DNA from: an uncultured bacterium
Lineage (GTDB): Bacteria > Actinomycetota > Coriobacteriia > Coriobacteriales > Coriobacteriaceae
Assembly (NCBI GenBank): GCA_905215065.1
Contig: CAJMOF010000009.1
Coordinates: forward strand, 62,001-126,000
Direction of reading: 5' to 3'
DNA: 64,000 bases
Part shown: positions 17,544 to 25,854 of the stretch, piece after piece
How positions within the stretch are numbered: the stretch's first letter is position 1
Layout: each line of letters begins with the position of its first letter
The notes under the pieces: model-generated
Databases searched by the model: none
The model's input: only the letters and a program-made list of their open reading frames with translations
Told to the model about the DNA's origin: nothing
Program-made: the position numbers and the translations under genes

Positions 17544-18134
17544 GTGTTTGGTATTGGAGAGGGTGAGCTCGCGATCATCGTGGTCTTCGGCTTTTTGCTG
17601 TTTGGCCCGGATAAGCTCCCGCAGATGGGCCGCACGATCGGCCGTGCCATCCGTCAGTTCCGCGAGACGCAGGAAAAGATGACGGCCGTTGTTCAGTCCG
17701 AGATTATCGATCCGGTAAGCGAGGCCGCGTCGGCCCCGGTCAAGCCCAAGAAGACTGCTGCGACCGACGACGATTCCGATGTGGACGAGGATGCCGCCGA
17801 GACGGCAGCGCCCGCCAAGAAGGAGACCTTTGCCGAGCGTCGCGCCCGTCTTGCTGCCGAGAAGGCCGCAAGCGAGGGTGCTGCTGAGGGCGAAGGCGCT
17901 GTTGATGAGGCCGAGGGTGCCGAGGCCGAGCCTGCCGCTGCCGCCAAGCCTGCCGTCGAGCCCGAGCCTGCTGCAGAGCCCGAGCCCGAGCCGGCAGAGC
18001 CCACGACGGCTGACCTCTACGCCCGTCGTCCCCGCAAGCGCAAGGCCGTCGTCGACCAGCTCGCTCGCGAGCTCGAGGCCGAGGACGCTGCCGAGACTGC
18101 CGCCGCCGATGCCCCGAAGGGAGGCGATGAGTAA
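17544..18134 (+). CDS. tatA: Sec-independent translocase TatA/TatB
   Basis: A 196-residue Tat component with an N-terminal membrane helix (LAIIVVFGFLLFGPDKLP, with the conserved FGP hinge), a basic amphipathic helix and a long Ala/Glu/Pro-rich acidic tail. I chose the GTG at 17544 since GGAGG lies 5 nt upstream and the product then begins MFGIGEGEL, the normal Tat N-terminus. The length and long charged tail are TatB-like, but no second TatA gene is nearby, so one protein may serve both roles. Its stop overlaps the tatC start (TAATG). Confidence 0.88.
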   Translation: MFGIGEGELAIIVVFGFLLFGPDKLPQMGRTIGRAIRQFRETQEKMTAVVQSEIIDPVSEAASAPVKPKKTAATDDDSDVDEDAAETAAPAKKETFAERRARLAAEKAASEGAAEGEGAVDEAEGAEAEPAAAAKPAVEPEPAAEPEPEPAEPTTADLYARRPRKRKAVVDQLARELEAEDAAETAAADAPKGGDE

Positions 18135-18925
18135 TGCCTATCGGACCTGCGCGTATGCCGCTCTTCGATCACCTGGGAGAGCTCCGTCGCCGCCTGACCA
18201 TCGTGGTCGTGTCGGTGTTTGCCGCCGCCATCGTGCTGTACTTTGCCACGCCCGTGGTGCTCGATATCCTGGAAGACCCCATCCGCTCGTTTGTGCCGGA
18301 CGGTAAGTTCTACATCACCACCACACTCGGCGGCTTTGGCCTGCGCTTCTCGCTGGCCATCAAGATGGCCGTGGTCATGTGCACGCCCATGATCATCTGG
18401 CAGATCCTGGCATTTTTCCTGCCGGCGCTGCGCCCCAACGAGCGCAAGTGGGTCGTGCCCACGGTGCTCGCCTCGACGGTGCTGTTCTTCCTGGGTGCCA
18501 TCTTCTGCTATTTCATCATCATCCCGGCGGGCTTTGAGTGGCTCATCGGCGAGACCTCGGCCGTCGCTACGGCGCTGCCCGACCTGGAGAACTACGTCAA
18601 CATGGAGCTGCTCTTTATGATCGGCTTTGGTGTGGCGTTTGAGCTGCCGCTCATCATCTTCTATCTGTCCGTCTTTCACATCGTGTCCTATGCGGCCTTC
18701 CGTAGCGCCTGGCGCTACGTGTACGTAGGCCTGCTTGTGGGCTCGGCTGTGATTACGCCCGACGGCTCGCCCGTTACGCTGGGTCTCATGTATGGCGCCC
18801 TGCTCTCGCTCTACGAGATTTCGCTCGCCATCGCTCGCGTGGTCATTACCGCGCGCGAGGGCAAGGAGGGCCTGTTCGTGAGCCGTCTGGACCTGTTCTC
18901 GGACGACGAGGACGACGAGGAGTAA
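18134..18925 (+). CDS. tatC: Sec-independent translocase TatC
   Basis: The 263-residue, six-helix membrane receptor for twin-arginine signal peptides. The N-terminal FDHLGELRRRL and the FELPLIIFYL loop are diagnostic. The ATG overlaps the tatA stop by one base and is preceded by GAAGGGAGG, indicating translational coupling. The C-terminus is very acidic (SDDEDDEE). Adjacency to hypAB suggests that a Tat-exported redox enzyme is matured with these genes. Confidence 0.95.
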   Translation: MPIGPARMPLFDHLGELRRRLTIVVVSVFAAAIVLYFATPVVLDILEDPIRSFVPDGKFYITTTLGGFGLRFSLAIKMAVVMCTPMIIWQILAFFLPALRPNERKWVVPTVLASTVLFFLGAIFCYFIIIPAGFEWLIGETSAVATALPDLENYVNMELLFMIGFGVAFELPLIIFYLSVFHIVSYAAFRSAWRYVYVGLLVGSAVITPDGSPVTLGLMYGALLSLYEISLAIARVVITAREGKEGLFVSRLDLFSDDEDDEE

Positions 18926-18931
18926 ATCGGT

Positions 18932-19288
18932 ATGCACGAGGTTGGCATTGTCAACGGCATATTCGATACAGTGATTCGCGCGGCGCGTGGGGCGGGGGCC
19001 TCGCGCGCCGTTTTGGTAACGCTGCGTATCGGGGATATGACCGAGGTCGTGCGCGAGGCGCTTGACTTTGCGTGGGAGACGTTTCGCGACGAGGACCCGC
19101 TCACGCGCGGCTGCGAGCTTGCCGTGGAGGAAGTCCATCCACAAAGCGAGTGTCTGGACTGCGGTGAGGTCTTTGAGCACGACCGTTTCCATTGCCGTTG
19201 TCCCCAATGTGGCGGTGCCAACGTGCGTCTGCTGCATGGCCGCGAACTCGACATCGCAAGTATCGAGATCGAGACCCCCGACGATTAG
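18932..19288 (+). CDS. hypA: Hydrogenase nickel incorporation protein HypA
   Basis: HypA delivers nickel to the [NiFe]-hydrogenase large subunit (and urease in some bacteria). The nickel-binding N-terminus MHE is intact, and the zinc site comprises Cys74/Cys77 and Cys90/Cys93. It starts 7 bp after tatC, using GAGGAG within the tatC end, and is followed by hypB. No hydrogenase structural genes are in the window. Confidence 0.93.
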   Translation: MHEVGIVNGIFDTVIRAARGAGASRAVLVTLRIGDMTEVVREALDFAWETFRDEDPLTRGCELAVEEVHPQSECLDCGEVFEHDRFHCRCPQCGGANVRLLHGRELDIASIEIETPDD

Positions 19289-19343
19289 CACGCTCGCCAT
19301 CTAGCGATGGGGTATAAAAGGGCCAAAGTAAGGAGCGCTAAGT

Positions 19344-20027
19344 ATGGCCGAGAAAACGATTGATATCGCGTCGCCGATTCTGTCGCGCAACGAGCACCTG
19401 GCAGATCAGCTGCGTCAGCGGTTTGAGCAGACGAACACCTACGTGATCAATGTGCTGTCGAGCCCTGGCTCGGGTAAGACCACCACGATTCTGGGCACCA
19501 ACGAGCGCCTGCGTGACAAAGCCAGCCTGCGCTGTGCCGTTATCGAGGGCGATATCGCCTCGGACGTCGACGCCATCACCATGAAGGAAGCCGGCATGCC
19601 CGCCATCCAGATCAACACGGGCGGCCTGTGCCACCTCGAGGGCAACATGATCATGGAGGCCGTCGACGCCTTCGACCAGGCCGTCGGTCTGGAGAACATC
19701 GACGTCATCTTTATCGAAAATGTGGGTAACCTGGTCTGCCCGGTCGACTTTGACCTGGGCGAGAACCTGTCCATCATGATCCTCTCGGTGCCCGAGGGCG
19801 ACGACAAGCCCATCAAGTACCCGGGCATCTTCCAGCACGCCGGCGCGCAGCTGCTCAATAAGGTCGACGTGGCCCCGGCTTTCGATTTTGACATGGATAG
19901 GTATACTAAGACACTCGATGACCTCAATCCGCAGGCGCCGCGGTTTGCCGTGAGCGCGCGCAAGGGCGAGGGCATGGATGCCTGGTGCGATTGGCTCATC
20001 GGGCAGATTGAGCAAGCAAGGGCGTAA
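19344..20027 (+). CDS. hypB: Hydrogenase accessory GTPase HypB
   Basis: A 227-residue SIMIBI GTPase that loads nickel together with HypA. Walker A SSPGSGKTT spans 39-47, and Cys96-His97 in GGLCHLEG form the conserved metal site at the dimer interface. It lacks the N-terminal His-rich storage segment and the CCxxC-type high-affinity site seen in some HypB proteins. AAGGAGC precedes the ATG, 55 bp after hypA. Confidence 0.93.
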   Translation: MAEKTIDIASPILSRNEHLADQLRQRFEQTNTYVINVLSSPGSGKTTTILGTNERLRDKASLRCAVIEGDIASDVDAITMKEAGMPAIQINTGGLCHLEGNMIMEAVDAFDQAVGLENIDVIFIENVGNLVCPVDFDLGENLSIMILSVPEGDDKPIKYPGIFQHAGAQLLNKVDVAPAFDFDMDRYTKTLDDLNPQAPRFAVSARKGEGMDAWCDWLIGQIEQARA

Positions 20028-20081
20028 GTCGGCCGCCAAGAGGGCGGGCGCAGCCGCAGACACACGAGATAGGAGCCTCTT

Positions 20082-22676
20082 TTGAAGCTCATCATCGCTG
20101 AGAAAAACGACGCCGCGCGTCAGATCGCCGAGCGTCTGTCCACGGGTAAGCCCAAAAAGGACAAGGTGTACAACACCGCCATCTACCGTTTTGAGTGGAA
20201 GGGCGAGGAGTGCGTGACGATCGGCCTTGCCGGTCACATCCTGGCACCCGATTTTTGCGACAGTGTGCTGTTCGATAAAAAGTTGGGCTGGTATTCGGTC
20301 ACGGAGGACGGCGAGATGCTGCCGGCCGATATGCCCGATGGCCTGGCCCGCCCGCCGTACGACACCAAGCGCAAGCCGTTCCTTGCCGATGGCATTTCCA
20401 TCAAGGGCTGGAAGCTCGAGAGCCTGCCCTATCTCACCTGGGCGCCCGTCATTAAGCTTCCGGCCGAGAAAGAGCTCATCCGCTCGCTTAAGAACCTCGC
20501 CAAAAAGTCCGACAGCGTCATCATCGCCACGGACTTCGATCGCGAGGGCGAGCTGATCGGTTCGGACGCCCTCAACAAGGTGCGCGAGGTGGCGCCCGAC
20601 TTGCCGGTCGCCCGCGCCCAGTATTCTTCGTTTACCAAGGCCGAGATCACGCAGGCCTTCGATAACCTTGTCTCGCTCGACCAGAACCTGGCCGACGCCG
20701 GCGAGAGCCGTCAGCACATCGACCTCATTTGGGGTGCAGTGCTCACGCGCTACCTGACGCTCGCCAAGTTTGGCGGCTTTGGCAACGTGCGCTCCGCCGG
20801 CCGCGTGCAGACGCCGACGCTTGCCCTGGTGGTCGAGCGCGAGCGCGAGCGCATGGCGTTTGTGCCCGAGGACTATTGGCAGATTCGCGGCATGGGTGCC
20901 GCTCAGGGTGCTGCCGAGGATGACCGCTTTAAGATTGCGCACAAGACGGCACGTTTTACCGATAAAGATGCTGCCGAGACGGCGTACGGCCACGTCGACG
21001 GCGCTACGACGGCAACCGTCGCCGCGGTGACCAAGCGCTCCCGCAAGCAGCAGCCGCCCACGCCGTTTGCGACGACCTCGCTGCAGGCTGCCGCCGCGGC
21101 CGAGGGCATCTCGCCTGCGCGTACGATGCGCATCGCCGAGTCCCTCTACATGGCGGGCCTCATCAGCTATCCGCGTGTCGACAACACCGTGTACCCCGCG
21201 ACGCTCGATCTGGGCGCCGTGGTGAGCGACCTGGCAAAGATCAACCCGGCGCTGGCGCCCGTGTGCAAAAAGGTACTCGCCGGCCCCATGAAGCCCACGC
21301 GCGGCAAAGTCGAGACCACCGACCACCCGCCCATCTACCCCACGGGCGAAGGCGATCCGTCCACGCTCGATGGCGGCCAGCGCAAGCTCTACGACCTCAT
21401 CGCCCGCCGCTTCCTGGCGACGCTTATGGGTCCCGCGACCATCGAGAATACCAAGCTCGAGCTCGACGTGAACGGTGAGCCGTTCGTGGCTTCGGGCGAT
21501 GTGCTCGTGACCCCGGGTTTCCGCGAGGCGTACCCGTACGGACTCAAGCGCGACGAGCAGATGCCGCCGCTAGAGCAGGGCGACACGGTCGACGTGTTCG
21601 ACATTAAGCTTGAGGCCAAGCAGACCGAGCCGCCCGCGCGCTACAGCCAGGGCAAGCTCGTGCAGGAGATGGAAAAGCGCGGCCTGGGCACCAAGTCCAC
21701 GCGCGCGAGCATCATCGAGCGCCTGTATGCCGTGCGCTATCTCAAAAACGATCCCGTTGAGCCGAGCCAGCTGGGCATCGCCATCATCGACGCGCTGACG
21801 CAGTTTGCCCCGCGCATAACGAGCCCCGATATGACCAGCGAGCTCGACGGCGACATGACTCGCGTCGAGCGCGGCGAGGACACCGAAGAGCATGTCGTGA
21901 CGCACTCGCGTGCGCTGCTGGCCGGCGTGCTCGACGAGCTGCTCAAGCATACGCAGGAGCTCGGCGACGCCATCAGCGACGCCGTCACGGCTGATGCGCG
22001 CGTGGGCGCCTGCCCCAAGTGCGGCAAGGACCTGGTTATGAAGACGAGCGCCAAGACCCGTGGCAGCTTCATTGGCTGCATGGGCTGGCCCGACTGCGAC
22101 GTGACCTATCCGGTCCCGAGCGGCGTCAAGGTGAGCCCGCTCGAGGGCGAGGCCGCCGTGTGCCCCGAATGCGGTGCGCCGCGCATCAAGTGTCAGCCGT
22201 TCCGCCAGAAGGCTTTCGAGATCTGCGTGAACCCGACGTGCCCCACCAACTACGAGCCCGACCTTAAAGTGGGCGAGTGCAAGGTGTGTGCCGAGGCCGG
22301 ACGCCATGGCGACCTGATCGCGCACAAGAGCGAGAAGAGCGGCAAGCGCTTTATCCGCTGCACCAACTACGATGACTGCGGCGTGAGCTATCCGCTGCCG
22401 GCGCGTGGCAAGCTCGAGGCGACGGGCGAGACCTGTCCCGAGTGCGGCGCCCCCATCGTGGTGGTCAACACGGCGCGCGGTCCGTGGCGTATCTGCGTCA
22501 ACATGGACTGCCCGACCAAGGAGAAGAAGCCCGCCCGCGGTCGCAAGACCACAACCAAGGCGAGCACGGCAAAGAAGACGACGGCGGCCAAGAAGACGAC
22601 GGCTAAGAAAGCCACTGCCGCCAAGAAGACGACCGCGAAGAAGTCGACTGCCAAGAAAACAGCCGCCGACAAGTAA
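20082..22676 (+). CDS. DNA topoisomerase type IA with zinc ribbons and a histone-like tail
   Basis: An 864-residue type IA enzyme that relaxes or decatenates DNA. Order: TOPRIM (LIIAEKNDAARQIA; metal site ATDFDREGELIG), core with catalytic Tyr363 in ISYPRVD, then several zinc ribbons (CPKCGK, CPECGA, CKVCAEAG, CPECGA) and a 50-residue Lys/Thr/Ala-rich tail like histone H1. The start TTG at 20082 follows GGAG. The core (YPRVDNTVYP) looks more like archaeal and TopB-like IA enzymes than classical bacterial TopA, so I leave the symbol blank; a separate TopA probably exists elsewhere. Confidence 0.9.
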   Translation: MKLIIAEKNDAARQIAERLSTGKPKKDKVYNTAIYRFEWKGEECVTIGLAGHILAPDFCDSVLFDKKLGWYSVTEDGEMLPADMPDGLARPPYDTKRKPFLADGISIKGWKLESLPYLTWAPVIKLPAEKELIRSLKNLAKKSDSVIIATDFDREGELIGSDALNKVREVAPDLPVARAQYSSFTKAEITQAFDNLVSLDQNLADAGESRQHIDLIWGAVLTRYLTLAKFGGFGNVRSAGRVQTPTLALVVERERERMAFVPEDYWQIRGMGAAQGAAEDDRFKIAHKTARFTDKDAAETAYGHVDGATTATVAAVTKRSRKQQPPTPFATTSLQAAAAAEGISPARTMRIAESLYMAGLISYPRVDNTVYPATLDLGAVVSDLAKINPALAPVCKKVLAGPMKPTRGKVETTDHPPIYPTGEGDPSTLDGGQRKLYDLIARRFLATLMGPATIENTKLELDVNGEPFVASGDVLVTPGFREAYPYGLKRDEQMPPLEQGDTVDVFDIKLEAKQTEPPARYSQGKLVQEMEKRGLGTKSTRASIIERLYAVRYLKNDPVEPSQLGIAIIDALTQFAPRITSPDMTSELDGDMTRVERGEDTEEHVVTHSRALLAGVLDELLKHTQELGDAISDAVTADARVGACPKCGKDLVMKTSAKTRGSFIGCMGWPDCDVTYPVPSGVKVSPLEGEAAVCPECGAPRIKCQPFRQKAFEICVNPTCPTNYEPDLKVGECKVCAEAGRHGDLIAHKSEKSGKRFIRCTNYDDCGVSYPLPARGKLEATGETCPECGAPIVVVNTARGPWRICVNMDCPTKEKKPARGRKTTTKASTAKKTTAAKKTTAKKATAAKKTTAKKSTAKKTAADK

Positions 22677-22698
22677 CGGCGCAGTCGAAACATTGCCC

Positions 22699-22740
22699 AA
22701 AAAAACGAGCGAGGACCCCGCGATCCTCGCTCGTTTTTTT
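22699..22740 (+). terminator. Terminator after the topoisomerase gene
   Basis: A 10-bp perfect stem (22706-22715 with 22724-22733) is flanked by seven A and seven T, so it could work in both directions. Confidence 0.9.
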
Positions 22741-22742
22741 GA

Positions 22743-22800
22743 CCGGCAGTTAGGGACGTTCTTTTTCTGCCGGCAGTTTAGGAACGTCCCTAACTGCCGG
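22743..22800. repeat. Dispersed palindrome, CCGGCAGTTAGGGACGTTC type
   Basis: Perfect 19-bp arms (22743-22761 and 22782-22800) enclose a spacer with another copy of TGCCGGCAGTTT. The element at 60573-60623 is a close relative, sharing GGGACGTTC and TCTGCCGGCAGTTT. Confidence 0.8.
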
Positions 22801-22818
22801 CTCGGGAACGACAAAGCG

Positions 22819-23802
22819 CTAGTTCACCTCGACAGGCTTGGCGCCGGGATAGCGCTCCTCAAAGTCTAGGCGGTACTTATTGTCATTGGTGCCCGCCACG
22901 TTGTCGCGCGACAGCGGCGCCACGATCTCATTCTTGTGGTCCGCAGGCTTGGCGTATTTCAGGCTGATCTCCCAGGCATCACAGATTGCGTCAATGCGGT
23001 GATCCAGGTCGTCGTACAGGGCGATGATGTCCTTCCAGGAGCTGTAGTTCTTGGAGCTCGTCGGGACGTCCAGGTCCTCGACGATGTCGTAATACTGCTC
23101 GATGGTGTCCTCCGTGCGCTCGGCGACGTCGGCGAGATTTTGACGGGTGGTTCGATCCTCTTCCAGATAGTTGCCGTTGAAGTTCTGCGCGCAGCCACGG
23201 ACCTGGCTGTCGAGATCTTCGAGCGGGTCGTAGTATTCGCTCAGGCGACGGTAGAGGTTCTGCTCGGAGAGCGTTGCTTCGCCGCCATCCTCGTCGTCAT
23301 CGTCATCATCGTCGTACAGGCTGTTGGGATCGCCGAGAGGCTTTAGGTCATCGTCGTCGACGTCATGGTGCAGCTTAGCTACCTCGGCAGTCGTCTGCGT
23401 GGCGGCGTTGTCGAACGGTCTGATCGCAAAGAAGATGACCAGGGCGATGATGATCGCCACCAGCACAACGATAACGGCGATAAGCGGCCCGGTGCCGCTC
23501 TTTTTGGGAGCGGGGGTCTGTGGCGAAGCGGGCGCGTATGCGGGAGCCGGCTGCTGTTGGGGCGAGCCGCTCGCGACGGGTATGCGCTGCGTGGTCTCGA
23601 CGGCCTCGGTCCTTGCGGCAGGGTCGGGGCTATAGGCGAGGGAGTCATCCGCCTTGGCTTGCGGCGTATCAAGGGAGCCGGTCTGCTCAAAAGCGGGCTG
23701 GCTATCGCTTGCGGCTGTTTGCTCAACGGGTGCACCGCATGAGGTGCAGAACTTGGCATCATCTGCAAGAAGCTTGCCGCACGAGGCGCAATACCGAGAC
23801 AT
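22819..23802 (-). CDS. Membrane-anchored zinc-ribbon protein of unknown function
   Basis: A 327-residue protein with an N-terminal double-CxxC zinc ribbon (Cys5, Cys8, Cys19, Cys22), a Pro/Ala/Gln-rich linker, one membrane helix around residues 105-130 and an extracytoplasmic part with a poly-Asp run (DDDDDDDE) and a helical C-terminal domain. The ATG at 23802 has AAAGGAG at 5 nt. Zinc-ribbon plus single-helix proteins of this type are common in Coriobacteriia and Firmicutes; I cannot assign a function. Confidence 0.8.
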   Translation of the reverse strand: MSRYCASCGKLLADDAKFCTSCGAPVEQTAASDSQPAFEQTGSLDTPQAKADDSLAYSPDPAARTEAVETTQRIPVASGSPQQQPAPAYAPASPQTPAPKKSGTGPLIAVIVVLVAIIIALVIFFAIRPFDNAATQTTAEVAKLHHDVDDDDLKPLGDPNSLYDDDDDDDEDGGEATLSEQNLYRRLSEYYDPLEDLDSQVRGCAQNFNGNYLEEDRTTRQNLADVAERTEDTIEQYYDIVEDLDVPTSSKNYSSWKDIIALYDDLDHRIDAICDAWEISLKYAKPADHKNEIVAPLSRDNVAGTNDNKYRLDFEERYPGAKPVEVN

Positions 23803-23870
23803 TGCCACTCCTTTCGCCACATTTCAATGCAATACGACGATTATACCCAGCATCCAAAATTCCCCATCAT

Positions 23871-23939
23871 AAGTTGCGGTGAAATAGGGACTGTTTGGCG
23901 GTCTCAGAGCTTCAATCAGTCCCTATTTCACCGCAACTT
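23871..23939. repeat. Dispersed palindrome with perfect 23-bp arms
   Basis: Arms 23871-23893 and 23917-23939 are exact reverse complements. The inner ends read AGGGACTG/CAGTCCCT, the same GGGAC theme as the palindrome at 22743. It lies between divergent genes and lacks a T-run. Confidence 0.85.
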
Positions 23940-24041
23940 TGGAAAGGCGCCTTTAGCCATTGGGGACGCGCCGAGCACTGGGGTATCATGGCTTGGTTGA
24001 TATATCTGCATTTACGCGCCTTGTAGGAAGGGGCTGCGCCC

Positions 24042-24725
24042 ATGGCTTTTGAGCCTGCTCAACATAGCTTTATCACGCTCGAGGGCGTCGACGGTGCCGG
24101 CAAGTCCACGCAGGCGCGCCTGCTTGCCCGCGCGCTCGAGCTCGCTGGCCACCAGGTTGTGAGCCTGCGCGAACCGGGCGGCACCGCCATCAGCGAAAAG
24201 ATCCGCGCCCTGCTGCTCGACCCCGCCAATATGGCGATGGGCGACACCTGCGAGCTGTTGCTGTACGAGGCCGCTCGTGCCCAGCTGGTGCACGAGGTCA
24301 TAGCCCCCGCCCTTGCGGCCGGCAAGGTGGTCCTGTGCGATCGCTTCTACGATTCCACGACCTGCTACCAGGCGTTTGCCGATGGCCTCGACCGCCAGAT
24401 GGTGCGCGACGCCAACAACCTGGCCGTCGCGGGAACGCACCCGGCGCTCACACTCGTCTACCACATCACGCCCGAGCAGGCGGCGCTACGCATGGCAGCC
24501 CGTGGCGCGGCAGATCGCATGGAGGCTAAGGGCATGGCATTCCAGGAACGTGTGTACCAGGGATTTTGTGCCATTGCTGCCGAGGAGCCAAACCGCGTAA
24601 AGCTCATCGACGCCACTACGACCGTCGAGGAAGTTTTCGAGAAGACGGTCGAGCAGGTTCGCGCGTACGGTCTCGATATCCCCCAGGATGCTGTCGCCGC
24701 CGCGCTTGCCAAGGAGGCCGAGTAA
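24042..24725 (+). CDS. tmk: Thymidylate kinase
   Basis: It phosphorylates dTMP to dTDP for DNA synthesis. Walker A EGVDGAGKST (Lys21), the DRF motif (CDRFYDSTTCYQ) and the lid region are visible in a 227-residue protein of normal fold. GAAGGGGC lies ahead of the ATG. holB starts one base after its stop, the conserved tmk-holB-ricT order of Gram-positives. Confidence 0.94.
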   Translation: MAFEPAQHSFITLEGVDGAGKSTQARLLARALELAGHQVVSLREPGGTAISEKIRALLLDPANMAMGDTCELLLYEAARAQLVHEVIAPALAAGKVVLCDRFYDSTTCYQAFADGLDRQMVRDANNLAVAGTHPALTLVYHITPEQAALRMAARGAADRMEAKGMAFQERVYQGFCAIAAEEPNRVKLIDATTTVEEVFEKTVEQVRAYGLDIPQDAVAAALAKEAE

Positions 24726-24726
24726 C

Positions 24727-25854
24727 ATGGCCCCCGCTCAGGCAAGCCTGCTGGCCAAGCTCGACACCCAAGAGCGCGTGCGCGACTTTTTGACCAATGC
24801 CGTCGCTAGCGGTCGCGCATCGCACGCCTACCTGTTTTTGGGCGCTCCCGGCGCGGGCAAGCTCGACGCCGCGTGGGCGCTCGCCCAAGCCTTCCTGTGC
24901 GAGCAGAATGGCTGCGGCTCATGCGATAGCTGCGTGCGCGTCGCCCGCCATACGCACCCCGACGTGCACTATTACACGCCCGAGAGCGCCACGGGTTACC
25001 TCATTGCCCAGACCCGCGAGCTGCTCGATGACGTGCCACTGGCGCCCATCCGTGCCAAGGCCAAGGTCTACATCATCGACCGTGCCGAGCAACTGCGTGC
25101 CAACACCGCCAACGCACTGCTCAAAACGCTCGAGGAGCCGCCCGAGGGCGTTATGTTTATCTTGCTGGGCACCTCGGCCGACGTGATGCTGCCCACTATC
25201 GTGAGTCGTTGCCAGTGTGTGCCGTTTCGGCTGGTATCGCCCGCCGTCGCCGCGCAGGCCGTGAGCCGCGCCACCGGTCAGGACCCTGCGCGTTGCCGCA
25301 TGGCGGTCGCCGTGGCGGGAAGCCCCACACGCGGCATCGAGTTTCTTAAGAGCGCCGAGCGCCAGGACGCCCGCCGTCAGATGGTCCGTGCCATCGACTC
25401 ACTCATTGCCGCCGACGAGGCCGACGTGCTCAGTCGCGCCAAGTCGCTCATCGTCGCCGTCAAGGCGCCGCTTGCCGAGGTCAAGTCCACGCAGGAAAAG
25501 GTACTCGAGCAAAACGCCGACTACCTGTCGCGTGGAGCATTGAAGCAGCTTGAGGACCGCAACAAGCGCGAACTCAACGCGCGCGAGCGTTCGGGTATCA
25601 TGGAAGCGCTGGCGAGCGCGCGGACGCTCATGCGCGACGTGCTGCTGACACTTCAGGACGAGGCGGCCGACGTGGTGAACGAGGACGTGCGCGACACGAT
25701 CGGTCGGCTTGCCGCCGCGACCAATGTTGCGGGTGCCACCCAGGCGCTCGAGGCGGTCGCGACCGCCGAGCGCAACATCGCCAGAAACGTTACTCCCCAG
25801 CTGGCCATCGAGGTCATGCTGTTCGATATCAGGAAGGCACTGAAATGCCGTTAG
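24727..25854 (+). CDS. holB: DNA polymerase III subunit delta'
   Basis: A 375-residue clamp-loader AAA+ subunit. The zinc module (CGSCDSC) follows the P-loop region GAPGAGK; the residue after Lys is Leu, not Thr/Ser, so nucleotide binding is probably impaired, as is usual for delta'. The ATG at 24727 uses AAGGAGG in the tmk end. Its last 10 bases overlap the ricT start. Confidence 0.9.
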   Translation: MAPAQASLLAKLDTQERVRDFLTNAVASGRASHAYLFLGAPGAGKLDAAWALAQAFLCEQNGCGSCDSCVRVARHTHPDVHYYTPESATGYLIAQTRELLDDVPLAPIRAKAKVYIIDRAEQLRANTANALLKTLEEPPEGVMFILLGTSADVMLPTIVSRCQCVPFRLVSPAVAAQAVSRATGQDPARCRMAVAVAGSPTRGIEFLKSAERQDARRQMVRAIDSLIAADEADVLSRAKSLIVAVKAPLAEVKSTQEKVLEQNADYLSRGALKQLEDRNKRELNARERSGIMEALASARTLMRDVLLTLQDEAADVVNEDVRDTIGRLAAATNVAGATQALEAVATAERNIARNVTPQLAIEVMLFDIRKALKCR

